DNA of 64,000 bases from Kutzneria sp. CA-103260 (GCF_018263855.1 NZ_CP073318.1:10974001-11038000), one strand, 5' to 3'. Shown: positions 25,915 through 36,703, counted from the stretch's first letter. Translations and numbers: made by a program. Notes: generated from the letters alone by a model not told the origin.

Positions 25915-27869
25915 GCGCTGTAGGGGCGGAGCTGGACGACGGTGATGCGCGAGTCGTCGGCGATCCACTCGACGTCGACGGGGGAGTCGAACGTGTAGTC
26001 GGGGGAGAAGTGGGCCTGCAGCAGCCGCCCGGCGATGGCCAGGCGCTGGAGTTGTTGGCGGGCGCCGACATCCAGGTCCTCAGGGGCGTCGCCGAGGGAG
26101 ACGGTGCGGCCGTCGCCCTCGACGGTGCTGTACAGGTACTGGATGGGCAGCGTCGCCCCGGACACCACGTCGATCACGGAGTTGACCGAGACGTTCACGT
26201 AGACGTTGCGGAAGTCCTTGCGGTTCAACGGGTTGGTCGTCACCATGACACCGCCGCGGACGCCGTCGACCTGCTCCTGGACGATCACGCCCATGTAGCT
26301 GTCGTCGAGGGAGATGCCGGCCTGCTGGCGGAGTCGGACGCTGCGCGGCGACACCAGGGAGGACCAGACCTCCTTGATGGACGAGAAGATCCGGTCGGCG
26401 GTGGTCACGTGGTTGATCGACTCGTAGATGCCGGCGGCGGAGAAGCCGGCCAGGTCCTCGGCGTTGGAGGAACTGCGCACGACGAAGGTGCGCACGCCGC
26501 CGAGCTCGGACACCAGGGCGGCGTCGACGGCTTCCCGGAGGTCGTCGGGGATGCGGGTCAGGCGGATGAGCCGCTGCAGTTCGAGGCAGAGCCGGTCGAC
26601 GTCGGGAACATCCAGCTCCAGAGCCATCTTCAGCTTGCCGATGGCTTGCTGCACACGCGGCGACGACTCCAGGAACCGCCGCTGCACGGAGAACGGCAGG
26701 GCGATTCCCCTGGGCACGGCGATGTTCTCGCGCAGCAGGCGGATGGCGGCGTCGTTCAGGTCGGCGTCGACCGGCACGTCCAGGAGCTTGGCCAGGTACG
26801 GCAACAGGTTCTCGCGCGGTGGCCGGCGCACCTGGTAGAAGCCGAGCAGCCGGCCGGAGCCGTTGGCGAGAACATGGTGCAGCTCACCGAGATTGGCCGC
26901 CTTGGTGCCGTAGCGGTGCCGGTCGTGCAGCCGCAGCCGGTCCAGGCTGGTGATCGGCGAGGTGTGGGATTCGGGCTCCTCCAACACGATCCGCTGCGCG
27001 TACCAGGCCGGCTTGCGGCCGATGTCGACGGCGTCCTCGGTCGGTGTCAGGGCGATCTCGTCGGCGGCGGGGTCGACCGAGTAGCGCACCCAGCGCCCGT
27101 TGAGCTGTTCGGCGTCGATGCGGTCGAAGACGCCGAGCTGCACGGCGTTGGGCACCTGCCAGCCCGAGGCCAGCACATTGGTGTGGGACAGCGGAGTGGT
27201 GTGGTGGGCGTTGACGATGCCGGCCAGCCGCGGCACGTCGTCGGGCACCCGGTGCATGACGATGATGTCGTACCACTCAAGGGAATCCGCCGCGGCGCGG
27301 TAGTCGGCCTCGGTGCGGAAGGCCCGCAGCCGCCCGTGCGCGGAGCCGGGATTGAGCGGCACGAAGCGGGCCGACGAGAACAGCTCGTGCGCCTGGATCC
27401 GCGGCACCTCGGCGGCGGGGATCTCGGCCAGCAGCTCTTCCTGGCTGTGGTTGGCCGGTTTCACCAGAATCGGCAGCGCCGGGTCGACCGCGTCCCGCAC
27501 GGCCCGGTAGAAGTAGGCCAGCATCGGGCCGGACATGGTGTCCACCTCGACCGTCTCCAGCGAGAGCATGCGCCGGTCGTCGGTGGTGTGCAGGGCCAGG
27601 ATGCCGAGATAGAACCGGCGATCTTCGGCCTGGTAGACGCTGTGATTGAAATCATCGATCGTGGCCTCGAGTTCGGCCTTGGAGATGCCGAGGATCTCGG
27701 CCGCGATGTACTCGGCGTGGAACGGATACCGCGCGTCATTGACGAAGTGGATGTGCCCGCCGGGCCGGTCGACCACCACCTTCACGAACGGATAGCCGCC
27801 CAGTCGGCCGGCTAATTGTGTGAAGGCGGTCATGGTCAGCTGGGCGTCGATCAGCGCCGGTGCATCCAC
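25911..27869 (-). CDS. PEP/pyruvate dikinase-like protein with permuted order (His domain before ATP-grasp)
   Basis: 652-residue protein. The GTG start (VDAPALIDAQLTM) is chosen because GGGGAG lies 6 bases upstream; the frame continues 54 codons further but through the neighbouring terminator. An N-terminal domain of about 215 residues is not recognised. At 224-236 it has HTTPLSHTNVLAS, like the swivelling phosphohistidine domain, with His 229 as the candidate phosphate carrier. The C-terminal half (from about 319, RYGTKAANLGEL) is a PPDK-type ATP-grasp: FVVRSSSNAEDLAGFSAAG at 462-480 and VDVEWI...VVQLRP at the end. Order His-domain then ATP-grasp resembles glucan water dikinases rather than PPDK or rifampin phosphotransferase. 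First gene of an operon with two MFS genes. Substrate unknown. Confidence 0.82.
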   Translation of the reverse strand: MDAPALIDAQLTMTAFTQLAGRLGGYPFVKVVVDRPGGHIHFVNDARYPFHAEYIAAEILGISKAELEATIDDFNHSVYQAEDRRFYLGILALHTTDDRRMLSLETVEVDTMSGPMLAYFYRAVRDAVDPALPILVKPANHSQEELLAEIPAAEVPRIQAHELFSSARFVPLNPGSAHGRLRAFRTEADYRAAADSLEWYDIIVMHRVPDDVPRLAGIVNAHHTTPLSHTNVLASGWQVPNAVQLGVFDRIDAEQLNGRWVRYSVDPAADEIALTPTEDAVDIGRKPAWYAQRIVLEEPESHTSPITSLDRLRLHDRHRYGTKAANLGELHHVLANGSGRLLGFYQVRRPPRENLLPYLAKLLDVPVDADLNDAAIRLLRENIAVPRGIALPFSVQRRFLESSPRVQQAIGKLKMALELDVPDVDRLCLELQRLIRLTRIPDDLREAVDAALVSELGGVRTFVVRSSSNAEDLAGFSAAGIYESINHVTTADRIFSSIKEVWSSLVSPRSVRLRQQAGISLDDSYMGVIVQEQVDGVRGGVMVTTNPLNRKDFRNVYVNVSVNSVIDVVSGATLPIQYLYSTVEGDGRTVSLGDAPEDLDVGARQQLQRLAIAGRLLQAHFSPDYTFDSPVDVEWIADDSRITVVQLRPYSA

Positions 27870-27990
27870 TTCTTGCTCCCCAGGTCTCGTGCGAACGGCG
27901 AAGGAAACTACCACGGGAGACAAAAGGGATTCCCCTAGCAAACGGGTGCAGTGCTCGGTATCACCCGGGAAGTGCCCTCGAATACGAGAA

Positions 27991-28022
27991 ACGAGGGCCT
28001 CACCCGCCCGGGAGGCCCCCGT
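27991..28022 (-). terminator. Terminator after the sugar dehydrogenase gene
   Basis: Minus-strand stem ACGGGGGCCTC against GAGGCCCTCGT (11 bp with one G-T pair, 10-base loop), followed by TTTCTCG. It begins 20 bp after the stop of the sugar dehydrogenase and excludes an upstream start for the dikinase-like gene. Confidence 0.8.
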
Positions 28023-28041
28023 TTCCGTCATCCGCGCGCCG

Positions 28042-29721
28042 CTAGTTCAGCTGCACGTGGAAGATCGCGTCGTTGCTGTTGTTGGGAGTGCTGTCCTTGT
28101 CACCGCTGGAGTTGGTCAGCCACAGGCCGCCGTCCGGCGCCGGCTCGACGGTGCGCAGCCGGCCGTAGGTGCCGTTGAAGTAGGCCACCGGCTTGGTGGT
28201 GGTGTCGCCGGTGATCTGCATCCGGTACAGCCGCTCGCCGCGCAGCGCCGCCATGAACAGCACGTCGTGCACGATCGCCAGGCCACTGGGCGAGGCGTTG
28301 GCCACCGGCCAGGTCTGCACCGGCTTGATGAACTTGGAGTTGCCGCAGCCGCTGCCCGAGGTGCCCTCACAGGACGGCCAGCCGTAGTTGCCGCCCTTCT
28401 GGATCAGGTTCAGCTCGTCCATGACGGAGTTGCCGAGCTCGGCCTCCCAGAGCCGGCCCTGCGAGTCGAAGGCCAGGCCTTCGACGTTGCGGTGGCCGTA
28501 GCTCCAGACGTACTTGCCGGGGAAGGGGTTGTCCGACGGCACGCTGCCGTCCGGGTTGAGCCGCAGGATCTTTCCGTTGAGGGAGTTGAGGTCCTGGGCG
28601 TTGTTCGGACCCTCGCCGTCACCGACGCCGGCGTACAGCTTGCCGTCCGGCCCGAAGCGCAGCCGGCCGCCGTTGTGGAACTGGTTGCGCAGGATGCCCT
28701 TCAGCAGCACCTGCTGGCTGCTGGTGTCGAGCTTTCCGTTCGTGTACTTGAAACGGGCGATGCGGTTGTCCGAGGACGTGGTGAAGTAGATGTAGATCCA
28801 GTTGTCGGACGAGAAGGTCGGCGAGATCTCCAGACCGAGCAGGCCGCCCTCGCCGTTGGTGCCGGACACGCCGGGAACCGTGCCGGCGGTGGTCTTGGTG
28901 CCGGTCTTGGGGTCCAGGTGCACCAGGTTGTGCGTGTCCCGCTCGTTGAACAGGATCGAGCCGTCGGGCAGGGTCACCAGACCCCACGGCACGTCCTTGT
29001 CGTCGGCGATCTTGGTGACCTGGCCGGGCGTGGTGCCGCTGCCGCCGCCACCGCCGGAAGTCTTGCCGGTGACCGGGGAACTGGCCTTGGACACGTTGCC
29101 GGCCGCGTCGCGCGCGGTGACGGTGTAGGTGTGCGAGGAGTTCGGGGCCAGGCCCTGCACGGTGAACGAGGTCGTGGTGGACAGGCCCACCTGTGAGGAA
29201 CCCTCAACAACGGTGTAGCCGGTGACACCGACGTTGTCAGTCGACTTCGTCCACGTCAGGGAGATGGAGTTGGCCGTGGTGCCGGAGACCTTCAGTCCGG
29301 TCGGCGCGCTGGGCGGCGTGTTGTCGCTGGACTTCTTGGTGGTCACCTGGACCGTGTTGCTGGCCTGGGAGACGCCGCCCTTGGTGTCGCGGGCGTTGAT
29401 GTAGAAGCCGTAGGTGGTGTTCTGGGTCAGGCCGGTGACGGTGGCCTTGAGAGTCTTGCCGTCGACCGACTTGGTCAGCTGGCCGTCGTGGTAGATGTCG
29501 TACGCCGCGAGGCCGACGCTGCTGGTCGACGCGCTCCACGACAGGTCGACCGTGGTCTCGGTGATGTTGGCGGCCTTGAGGTTCTTCGGCGGTGTCGGGA
29601 CCGCCGCGACGCTCTGGCTCGCGGCAAGCGCCGGCACGGTCGTCAGGGTGAGCCCGGCGGCGAGTGCGCCGGCGAGCAGGGCGCCGGCCACGGCCAGCGA
29701 CCGCCGTGTGCGTGGTGCCAC
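28042..29721 (-). CDS. Secreted PQQ-type sugar dehydrogenase with two Fn3 domains
   Basis: 559-residue extracellular protein of the glucose/sorbosone dehydrogenase (soluble GDH) beta-propeller family. The GTG start follows GGGAGG. It has a signal peptide (MAPRTRRSLAVAGALLAG... ALAA), two fibronectin type III modules (about 42-128 and 135-222; PPKNLKAANITETTVDLSW and PPSAPTGLKVSGTTANSISL), a Gly-rich linker, and the propeller from about 235 (VPWGLVTLPDGSILFNERD). Typical propeller motifs are NGEGGLLGLEISPTF, HNGGRLRFGPDGKLYAG, YGHRNVEGLAFD and GGNYGWP. Whether it binds PQQ or acts on oligosaccharides cannot be read. Fn3 linkers like those of the chitinase suggest polysaccharide-associated action. 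An AAACGTTTT operator-like site lies upstream. Confidence 0.88.
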   Translation of the reverse strand: MAPRTRRSLAVAGALLAGALAAGLTLTTVPALAASQSVAAVPTPPKNLKAANITETTVDLSWSASTSSVGLAAYDIYHDGQLTKSVDGKTLKATVTGLTQNTTYGFYINARDTKGGVSQASNTVQVTTKKSSDNTPPSAPTGLKVSGTTANSISLTWTKSTDNVGVTGYTVVEGSSQVGLSTTTSFTVQGLAPNSSHTYTVTARDAAGNVSKASSPVTGKTSGGGGGSGTTPGQVTKIADDKDVPWGLVTLPDGSILFNERDTHNLVHLDPKTGTKTTAGTVPGVSGTNGEGGLLGLEISPTFSSDNWIYIYFTTSSDNRIARFKYTNGKLDTSSQQVLLKGILRNQFHNGGRLRFGPDGKLYAGVGDGEGPNNAQDLNSLNGKILRLNPDGSVPSDNPFPGKYVWSYGHRNVEGLAFDSQGRLWEAELGNSVMDELNLIQKGGNYGWPSCEGTSGSGCGNSKFIKPVQTWPVANASPSGLAIVHDVLFMAALRGERLYRMQITGDTTTKPVAYFNGTYGRLRTVEPAPDGGLWLTNSSGDKDSTPNNSNDAIFHVQLN

Positions 29722-29758
29722 GGATACCTCCCACTGGTTCGGTATCGCGGCGGCGGGT

Positions 29759-29773
29759 CACAAACGTTTTCAT
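29759..29773. promoter_or_regulatory. LacI-type operator-like element upstream of sugar dehydrogenase
   Basis: CACAAACGTTTTCAT contains AAACGTTTT, the same core as the operator before the alpha-galactosidase. It is 38 bp upstream of the GTG and 14 bp downstream of a minus-strand TTGACC (29787-29792). Confidence 0.4.
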
Positions 29774-29844
29774 AAAGTGGCAGTCGGGTCAACCGTCGAC
29801 ACGGCGAGTGACCCTCATGAGCGACAAAGCCGATCACACAATCG

Positions 29845-29940
29845 GCGAGTCACGCCCACAGACACACCGAATGTAGGTTTCGAGCAGAACCGCGGATGTG
29901 TCCGAAACCTACATTCGGTGTGCCGGAGAGCGTGACTCGC
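29845..29940 (-). terminator. Long inverted repeat downstream of eda
   Basis: Inner arms of 20 bp, CACACCGAATGTAGGTTTCG (29863-29882) and its exact complement (29903-29922), surround a 20-base loop. Outer arms of 10 bp (GCGAGTCACG at 29845-29854; 29931-29940) are separated from the inner ones by symmetrical 8-base bulges. It lies 5 bp after the eda stop and probably ends the edd-eda transcript. Confidence 0.75.
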
Positions 29941-29945
29941 GGGGG

Positions 29946-30581
29946 TTAGCGGAGGCGGGAGGCGGCGGCGGCCTGGGCTTCGACGTGGCCCCAGTCGCCG
30001 GCGGCCAGGGCGTCCTTGGGGGTCAGCCACGAGCCGCCGACGCAGCCGACATTGGGCAGCGCCAAGTACTTCGGGGCCGACTCCACGGTGATCCCGCCGG
30101 TGGGGCAGAACCGCAGACCGGGCAACGGACCGTGAATCGACTTGAGGTACGCCGCCCCGCCCGCGGCCTCGGCCGGGAAGAACTTCAGCACGGTGCAGCC
30201 CCGCTCGGCCGCCCGCATCGCCTCGGACACGGTGCTCACACCAGGGAGAAAAGGCAGCCCGGTGGCGGCGACGGCGTCCAGCAACCCGTCCGTGGCCCCG
30301 GGCGTGACGATGAACCGCGCGCCGGCGTCCGCGGCCTGCTTGGCGTGCTCGGGGGCGGTCACGGTGCCGGCGCCGACAACCAGATCCGGCACCTCGGCGG
30401 CGATCCGCTCGATGGAGGCCAGCGCGGCCGGGGTCCGCAGCGTCACCTCGATCACCCGGATGCCGCCGCGCAGCAGCGCCTGCGCCACCGGCACGGCCTG
30501 CGCGACGTCGTCCAGCACGACGACGGGCATGACGGGGGACAGTTCCAGCAACTCGGCCGGCGTGGTCCCAGGGGGAGTCAT
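29946..30581 (-). CDS. eda: KDPG aldolase (2-dehydro-3-deoxyphosphogluconate aldolase)
   Basis: 211-residue class I aldolase cleaving KDPG to pyruvate and glyceraldehyde 3-phosphate, the last Entner-Doudoroff step. The ATG follows GAGGACTGTG. Motifs: MPVVVLDD, RGGIRVIEVTLRTPAAL with the catalytic Glu, VGAGTV, FIVTPGATDGLLDA, FLPGVSTVSEA, TVLKFFPAEAAGG with the Schiff-base Lys, and RFCPTGGI. It begins 8 bp after edd. Standard length. Confidence 0.95.
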   Translation of the reverse strand: MTPPGTTPAELLELSPVMPVVVLDDVAQAVPVAQALLRGGIRVIEVTLRTPAALASIERIAAEVPDLVVGAGTVTAPEHAKQAADAGARFIVTPGATDGLLDAVAATGLPFLPGVSTVSEAMRAAERGCTVLKFFPAEAAGGAAYLKSIHGPLPGLRFCPTGGITVESAPKYLALPNVGCVGGSWLTPKDALAAGDWGHVEAQAAAASRLR

Positions 30582-30589
30582 CACAGTCC

Positions 30590-32437
<1,848 letters not shown>

Positions 32438-32552
32438 AGCCGCGTACTCCTGTCCTGTTCCCGGGCCGCCTCTGCGGCCCGGCTGGACGACGGCACTGGC
32501 GTCGATTCACGGGCAACGTGACGGGTCCCACACTAATCGATGTCCCCCGAGG

Positions 32553-32568
32553 GAATCAAAACCGATTC
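32553..32568. promoter_or_regulatory. Possible operator upstream of edd
   Basis: GAATC-AAAACC-GATTC is a 5-bp palindrome about 115 bp upstream of the edd ATG, next to ATCGAT. It could be a GntR-type site for a gluconate-responsive regulator, but no regulator gene is adjacent. The remaining 240 bp up to 32808 contain no convincing gene. Confidence 0.25.
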
Positions 32569-32808
32569 AGTGAAATGCCCAGTACCCGTGATCTTCGCCA
32601 CGGTCTAGGGATTTGCTTGGTCTTGCCTTGGTCGACCGGCCAGGTGGCGAACGTGGCGCCAATGCTGGGAGAACTCGCGGGCACACCTGCTTGCCAAGAT
32701 CGCGTGTGGCACTTGTCACAGGCCGGTGGTTCAGGCAGAGTGCAGGGTGAGGGGCGCGATGTGGCGCCGAACACGTTGACGCCTTGACACGTCTTGGGAG
32801 GTGCCGGA

Positions 32809-33099
32809 ATGCCCACTTCGGAGATCGCGAACCTGCGTCGCGCCATCGGACAGCTTCGGCAGTGCATCACCGCGTTGGAAGCCCAGTACGGCGACGCGAC
32901 GGTGGTGAAGCGCCTGGTCAACGACCTGGAGCGGTTGAACATCGACGCGGAGGACCTCGGCCACTCGCGGCCGGCGCCGGCGCCGCGCGCCGCCGATCCC
33001 CTCGAGGTCGTTGTGGTCCCCGACACACCTTACGATCCGGCCTTGTGGCATGGTGCTGACGACGAGGGGGTCGGCGGCTACCAGGCCCACCGCGGCTGA
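32809..33099 (+). CDS. Small conserved protein upstream of succinate dehydrogenase
   Basis: 96-residue soluble protein, start MPTSEIANLRRAIGQLRQ with GGGAGGTG upstream. The N-terminal 50 residues are predicted coiled helical (ALEAQYGDATVVKRLVNDLERL), followed by a Pro/Ala linker and the tail DTPYDPALWHGADDEGVGG. I recognise the type as an uncharacterised protein near sdh in Pseudonocardiales but not its function. It is 79 bp before the sdh cytochrome gene and could be cotranscribed. Confidence 0.7.
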   Translation: MPTSEIANLRRAIGQLRQCITALEAQYGDATVVKRLVNDLERLNIDAEDLGHSRPAPAPRAADPLEVVVVPDTPYDPALWHGADDEGVGGYQAHRG

Positions 33100-33178
33100 G
33101 ACCTACCAGCGCGCGGCTGAGTCGATCTGACGAGGCGCTCGACCCACAACTTCATCGCAAAGAAGCGAAGAGGCTTTC

Positions 33179-33967
33179 ATGACGGCTGGCACCACTGCCC
33201 CGGGTCGGGCGCAGATTTCCGCGCGCACGTTGCGCACCGACCGGTGGTGGGTCCAGCCCGCCGTCACGGTCGTTGTCCTGGTCGCGTTCATCATCTACGC
33301 GACGATCCGCGCGTTCGCCAACGACTACTACTACTCGGCTCCGTACATCTCGCCGTTCTACTCGCCGTGCCTGGCCACCAGCTGTGTGCCGGGCTCCGGC
33401 GAGGTGGCGATCTTCGGCGACTGGTGGAAGCTGTCGCCGGCGCTGATCATCCTGATCTTCCCGCTGGGCTTCCGGCTGACCTGCTACTACTACCGCAAGG
33501 CCTACTACCGCGGCTTCTGGTCCTCGCCGCCGGCCTGCGCGGTCGCCGAGCCGCACGGCAAGTACACCGGTGAGCGCCGCTTCCCGCTGGTGCTCAACAA
33601 CGTCCACCGGTACTTCTTCTACATCGGGCTGATCTTCAACGTCATCCTGACCTACGACGCGGTGATCGCCTTCCGCGACTCCACCGGCGCGTGGGGCCAC
33701 ATGGGCCTGGGCACCCTGGTGCTGCTGGCCAACGCCACCCTGCTGTGGCTGTACTCGGCGTCGTGCCACTCCTGTCGGCACGTGATGGGCGGGCGGCTCA
33801 CCCACTTCTCCAAGCACCCGGTGCGCTACAAGCTGTGGACGCTGGTGTCCAAGCTGAACACCCGGCACATGGCCTTCGCCTGGGCCTCGCTGATCGGGGT
33901 CGCGCTCGCCGACCTCTACGTCGCGCTCGTAGCCGGCGGAACCATCACCGACATCCGGTTCTTCTGA
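33179..33967 (+). CDS. sdhC: Succinate dehydrogenase membrane (cytochrome b-type) subunit
   Basis: 262-residue integral membrane anchor of the Sdh1 type (Rv0249c-like), about five transmembrane helices. Haem/quinone-region residues include NNVHRYFFYIG, SASCHSCRHVMGG and SKLNTRHMAFAWASL, with conserved His positions. A cysteine-containing external loop (SPCLATSCVPGSGE) lies near the N-terminus. It starts the sdhC-A-B operon, 27 bp before sdhA. The complex oxidises succinate and reduces menaquinone in the membrane. Confidence 0.88.
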   Translation: MTAGTTAPGRAQISARTLRTDRWWVQPAVTVVVLVAFIIYATIRAFANDYYYSAPYISPFYSPCLATSCVPGSGEVAIFGDWWKLSPALIILIFPLGFRLTCYYYRKAYYRGFWSSPPACAVAEPHGKYTGERRFPLVLNNVHRYFFYIGLIFNVILTYDAVIAFRDSTGAWGHMGLGTLVLLANATLLWLYSASCHSCRHVMGGRLTHFSKHPVRYKLWTLVSKLNTRHMAFAWASLIGVALADLYVALVAGGTITDIRFF

Positions 33968-33994
33968 GCCCGACAACCGAATAGTGGAGCGTTC

Positions 33995-35902
33995 ATGACC
34001 GAGTTGGAACGCCACGACTACGACGTCGTGGTCATCGGCGCGGGCGGCGCGGGCCTGCGGGCGGCCATCGAGGCCAGGCAGCAGGGCAAGCGCGTCGCCG
34101 TGGTGTGCAAGTCGTTGTTCGGCAAGGCGCACACGGTGATGGCCGAGGGCGGCATCGCCGCGTCCATGGGCAACGTCAACAGCGACGACAACTGGCAGGT
34201 GCACTTCCGCGACACCATGCGCGGGGGCAAGTTCCTGAACAACTGGCGGATGGCCGAGCTGCACGCCAAGGAGGCCCCGGACCGGGTCTGGGAGCTGGAG
34301 ACCTACGGCGCGCTGTTCGACCGCACCAAGGACGGCAAGATCAGCCAGCGCAACTTCGGCGGGCACGAGTACCCGCGGCTGGCCCACGTCGGCGACCGCA
34401 CCGGCCTGGAGCTGATCCGCAGCCTCCAGCAGAAGATCGTGTCGCTGCAGCAGGAGGACAAGCGCGAGACCGGCGACTACGAGTCCCGGCTCAAGGTGTT
34501 CGCCGAGTGCACCGTCACCGAGCTGCTGCTGGACGGCGACCGGGTCGCCGGCGCCTTCGGCTACTGGCGGGAGAGCGGCCGGTTCATCCTGTTCTCCGCG
34601 CCGGCGGTGGTGCTGGCCACCGGCGGCATCGGCAAGTCGTTCAAGGTGACGTCGAACTCCTGGGAGTACACCGGCGACGGGCACGCGCTGGCCCTGCGGG
34701 CCGGGGCCTCGCTGATCAACATGGAGTTCGTCCAGTTCCACCCGACCGGCATGGTCTGGCCGCCCTCGGTGAAGGGCATCCTGGTCACCGAGTCGGTCCG
34801 CGGCGACGGCGGCGTGCTGCGCAACAGCGACGGCAAGCGCTTCATGTTCGAGTACATCCCGGACGTGTTCAAGGACAAGTACGCGGACAACGAGGCCGAG
34901 GCCGACCGCTGGTACACCGACCAGGGCAACAACCGGCGCCCGCCGGAGCTGCTGCCCCGCGACGAGGTGGCCCGGGCGATCAACTCCGAGGTCAAGGCCG
35001 GCCGGGGATCACCCCACGGTGGCGTGTTCCTGGACGTCTCCTCCCGGCTGCCGGCCGAGGAGATCATCCGGCGGCTGCCGTCGATGCACCACCAGTTCAA
35101 GGAGCTGGCCGACGTCGACATCACCAAGGAGCCGATGGAGGTCGGCCCGACCTGCCACTACGTGATGGGCGGCGTCGAGGTCGAACCGGACACCGCGGCC
35201 TCCAGCGTGGCCGGCCTGTTCGCGGCCGGCGAGGTGGCCGGCGGCATGCACGGCTCCAACCGGCTGGGCGGCAACTCGCTGTCCGACCTGCTGGTGTTCG
35301 GCCGCCGGGCCGGCACCGGCGCGTCCGCGTACGTGGATGAGCTGGGCGACAAGAAGCCGGTCATCGCGGAGTCCGATGTGGACGCCGCGTCCCGGCGGGC
35401 GGTGGCCGAGTTCGAGGGCTCCGGGACCGGCGCCCAGGAGAACCCGTACACGGTGCACACCCAGCTCCAGCAGACCATGAACGACCTGGTCGGCATCATC
35501 CGCCGCGGCGGCGAGGTCGAGCAGGCCCTGGTGCAGCTGGAGGAGCTCAAGCAGCGGGCCCGCAACATCGTGGTCGAGGGGCACCGGCAGTTCAACCCGG
35601 GCTGGCACCTCGCCCTCGACCTGCGCAACATGCTGCTGGTCAGCGAGTGCGTGGCCAAGGCGGCGCTGCTGCGCACCGAGAGCCGCGGCGGGCACACCCG
35701 CGAGGACCACCCGGGGATGGACGCCGACTGGCGCAAGCAGCTGCTGGTCTGCGCCCTCAACGCCGGCGGTGACGGCGTGGACGTGACGCCCAAGGACCAG
35801 ATCCCGCTGCGGCCCGACCTGCTGGGCCTGTTCGAGTACTCGGAGCTGGCCAAGTACTTCACCTCCGGCGAACTCGCCGACATCCCCGCGAAGGAGAGCT
35901 GA
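33995..35902 (+). CDS. sdhA: Succinate dehydrogenase/fumarate reductase flavoprotein subunit
   Basis: 635-residue FAD subunit. Start MTELERHDYDVVVIGAGGAG contains the dinucleotide fold; KSLFGKAHTVMAEGGIAASM carries the covalent-FAD His. Active-site motifs are QFHPTGM and VRGDGGVLRN, then HGSNRLGGNSLSDLLVFGRR near residue 425. The C-terminal helical domain includes RQFNPGWHLALDL and RTESRGGHTREDHP. It is one base apart from sdhB. Full length for the Sdh1 class. Confidence 0.96.
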   Translation: MTELERHDYDVVVIGAGGAGLRAAIEARQQGKRVAVVCKSLFGKAHTVMAEGGIAASMGNVNSDDNWQVHFRDTMRGGKFLNNWRMAELHAKEAPDRVWELETYGALFDRTKDGKISQRNFGGHEYPRLAHVGDRTGLELIRSLQQKIVSLQQEDKRETGDYESRLKVFAECTVTELLLDGDRVAGAFGYWRESGRFILFSAPAVVLATGGIGKSFKVTSNSWEYTGDGHALALRAGASLINMEFVQFHPTGMVWPPSVKGILVTESVRGDGGVLRNSDGKRFMFEYIPDVFKDKYADNEAEADRWYTDQGNNRRPPELLPRDEVARAINSEVKAGRGSPHGGVFLDVSSRLPAEEIIRRLPSMHHQFKELADVDITKEPMEVGPTCHYVMGGVEVEPDTAASSVAGLFAAGEVAGGMHGSNRLGGNSLSDLLVFGRRAGTGASAYVDELGDKKPVIAESDVDAASRRAVAEFEGSGTGAQENPYTVHTQLQQTMNDLVGIIRRGGEVEQALVQLEELKQRARNIVVEGHRQFNPGWHLALDLRNMLLVSECVAKAALLRTESRGGHTREDHPGMDADWRKQLLVCALNAGGDGVDVTPKDQIPLRPDLLGLFEYSELAKYFTSGELADIPAKES

Positions 35903-35903
35903 C

Positions 35904-36650
35904 ATGGGGTACAAGGCGAAGTTCAAGGTGTGGCGCGGCGACGCCGACGGCGGTGACCTGCAGGACTTCACCGTCGAGGTGAACGAGGGCGAGGTCGTGC
36001 TGGACGTGATCCACCGGCTGCAGGCCACCCAGGCGCCGGACATGGCGGTGCGCTGGAACTGCAAGGCCGGCAAGTGCGGCTCCTGCTCGGCCGAGATCAA
36101 CGGCCGGCCGCGGCTGATGTGCATGACCCGGATGTCGGTGTTCAGTGAGGACGAGACCGTCACGGTGACGCCGATGCGGACCTTCCCGGTGATCCGGGAC
36201 CTGGTCACCGACGTCAGCTACAACTACGAGAAGGCCCGCGAGGTGCCGGCCTTCGCGCCGCCGGAGGGCGTGGCCCCGGGCGAGTACCGGATGCAGCAGA
36301 TCGACGTGGAACGCTCGCAGGAGTTCCGCAAGTGCATCGAGTGCTTCCTGTGCCAGAACACCTGCCACGTGGTCCGCGACCACGAGGACAACAAGGTCAA
36401 CTTCTCCGGGCCGCGCTTCCTGATGCGGGTGGCCGAGCTGGACATGCACCCGCTGGACGCGCACGAGAACCGGGCGCAGGAGGCCAAGACCGACCACGGC
36501 CTGGGCTTCTGCAACATCACCAAGTGCTGCACCGAGGTGTGCCCCGAGCACATCAAGATCACCGACAACGCGCTGATCCCCATGAAGGAACGGGTCGCCG
36601 ACCACTACTACGACCCGATCCTGCGGATCTTCAAGCGTTCCAAGAAATAG
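35904..36650 (+). CDS. sdhB: Succinate dehydrogenase iron-sulfur subunit
   Basis: 248-residue electron-transfer subunit. The N-terminal 2Fe-2S domain has CKAGKCGSCSAEINGRPRLMC (about 53-73, cysteine pattern C-x4-C-x2-C-x11-C). The C-terminal part has CIECFLCQNTCHVVRDH and CNITKCCTEVCPEHI, ligands of the 4Fe-4S and 3Fe-4S clusters. It follows sdhA by 1 bp. A 15-bp terminator hairpin follows. Confidence 0.96.
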   Translation: MGYKAKFKVWRGDADGGDLQDFTVEVNEGEVVLDVIHRLQATQAPDMAVRWNCKAGKCGSCSAEINGRPRLMCMTRMSVFSEDETVTVTPMRTFPVIRDLVTDVSYNYEKAREVPAFAPPEGVAPGEYRMQQIDVERSQEFRKCIECFLCQNTCHVVRDHEDNKVNFSGPRFLMRVAELDMHPLDAHENRAQEAKTDHGLGFCNITKCCTEVCPEHIKITDNALIPMKERVADHYYDPILRIFKRSKK

Positions 36651-36667
36651 GTTGGAATTAGGTTGCT

Positions 36668-36703
36668 CCCGAAACGGGTGGGGTTCCTCCCACCCGTTTC
36701 GGG
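36668..36703 (+). terminator. Terminator after sdhB
   Basis: CCCGAAACGGGTGGG pairs perfectly with CCCACCCGTTTCGGG (15 bp) over the loop GTTCCT, 17 bp after the sdhB stop. No T-tract, as usual in actinomycetes. Confidence 0.85.

Noticed and set aside
25549..27815. Plus-strand frames of 124 and 601 codons opposite the dikinase operon
   Set aside because: Val/Gly/His-rich antisense shadows of the minus-strand genes.
27870..28031. 54-codon N-terminal extension of the dikinase-like gene
   Set aside because: It would run through the terminator of the sugar dehydrogenase, and a good ribosome site precedes the internal GTG.
32518..32787. 89-codon plus-strand frame upstream of the small sdh-linked gene
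   Set aside because: No ribosome site and mixed codon use; it covers the edd promoter.
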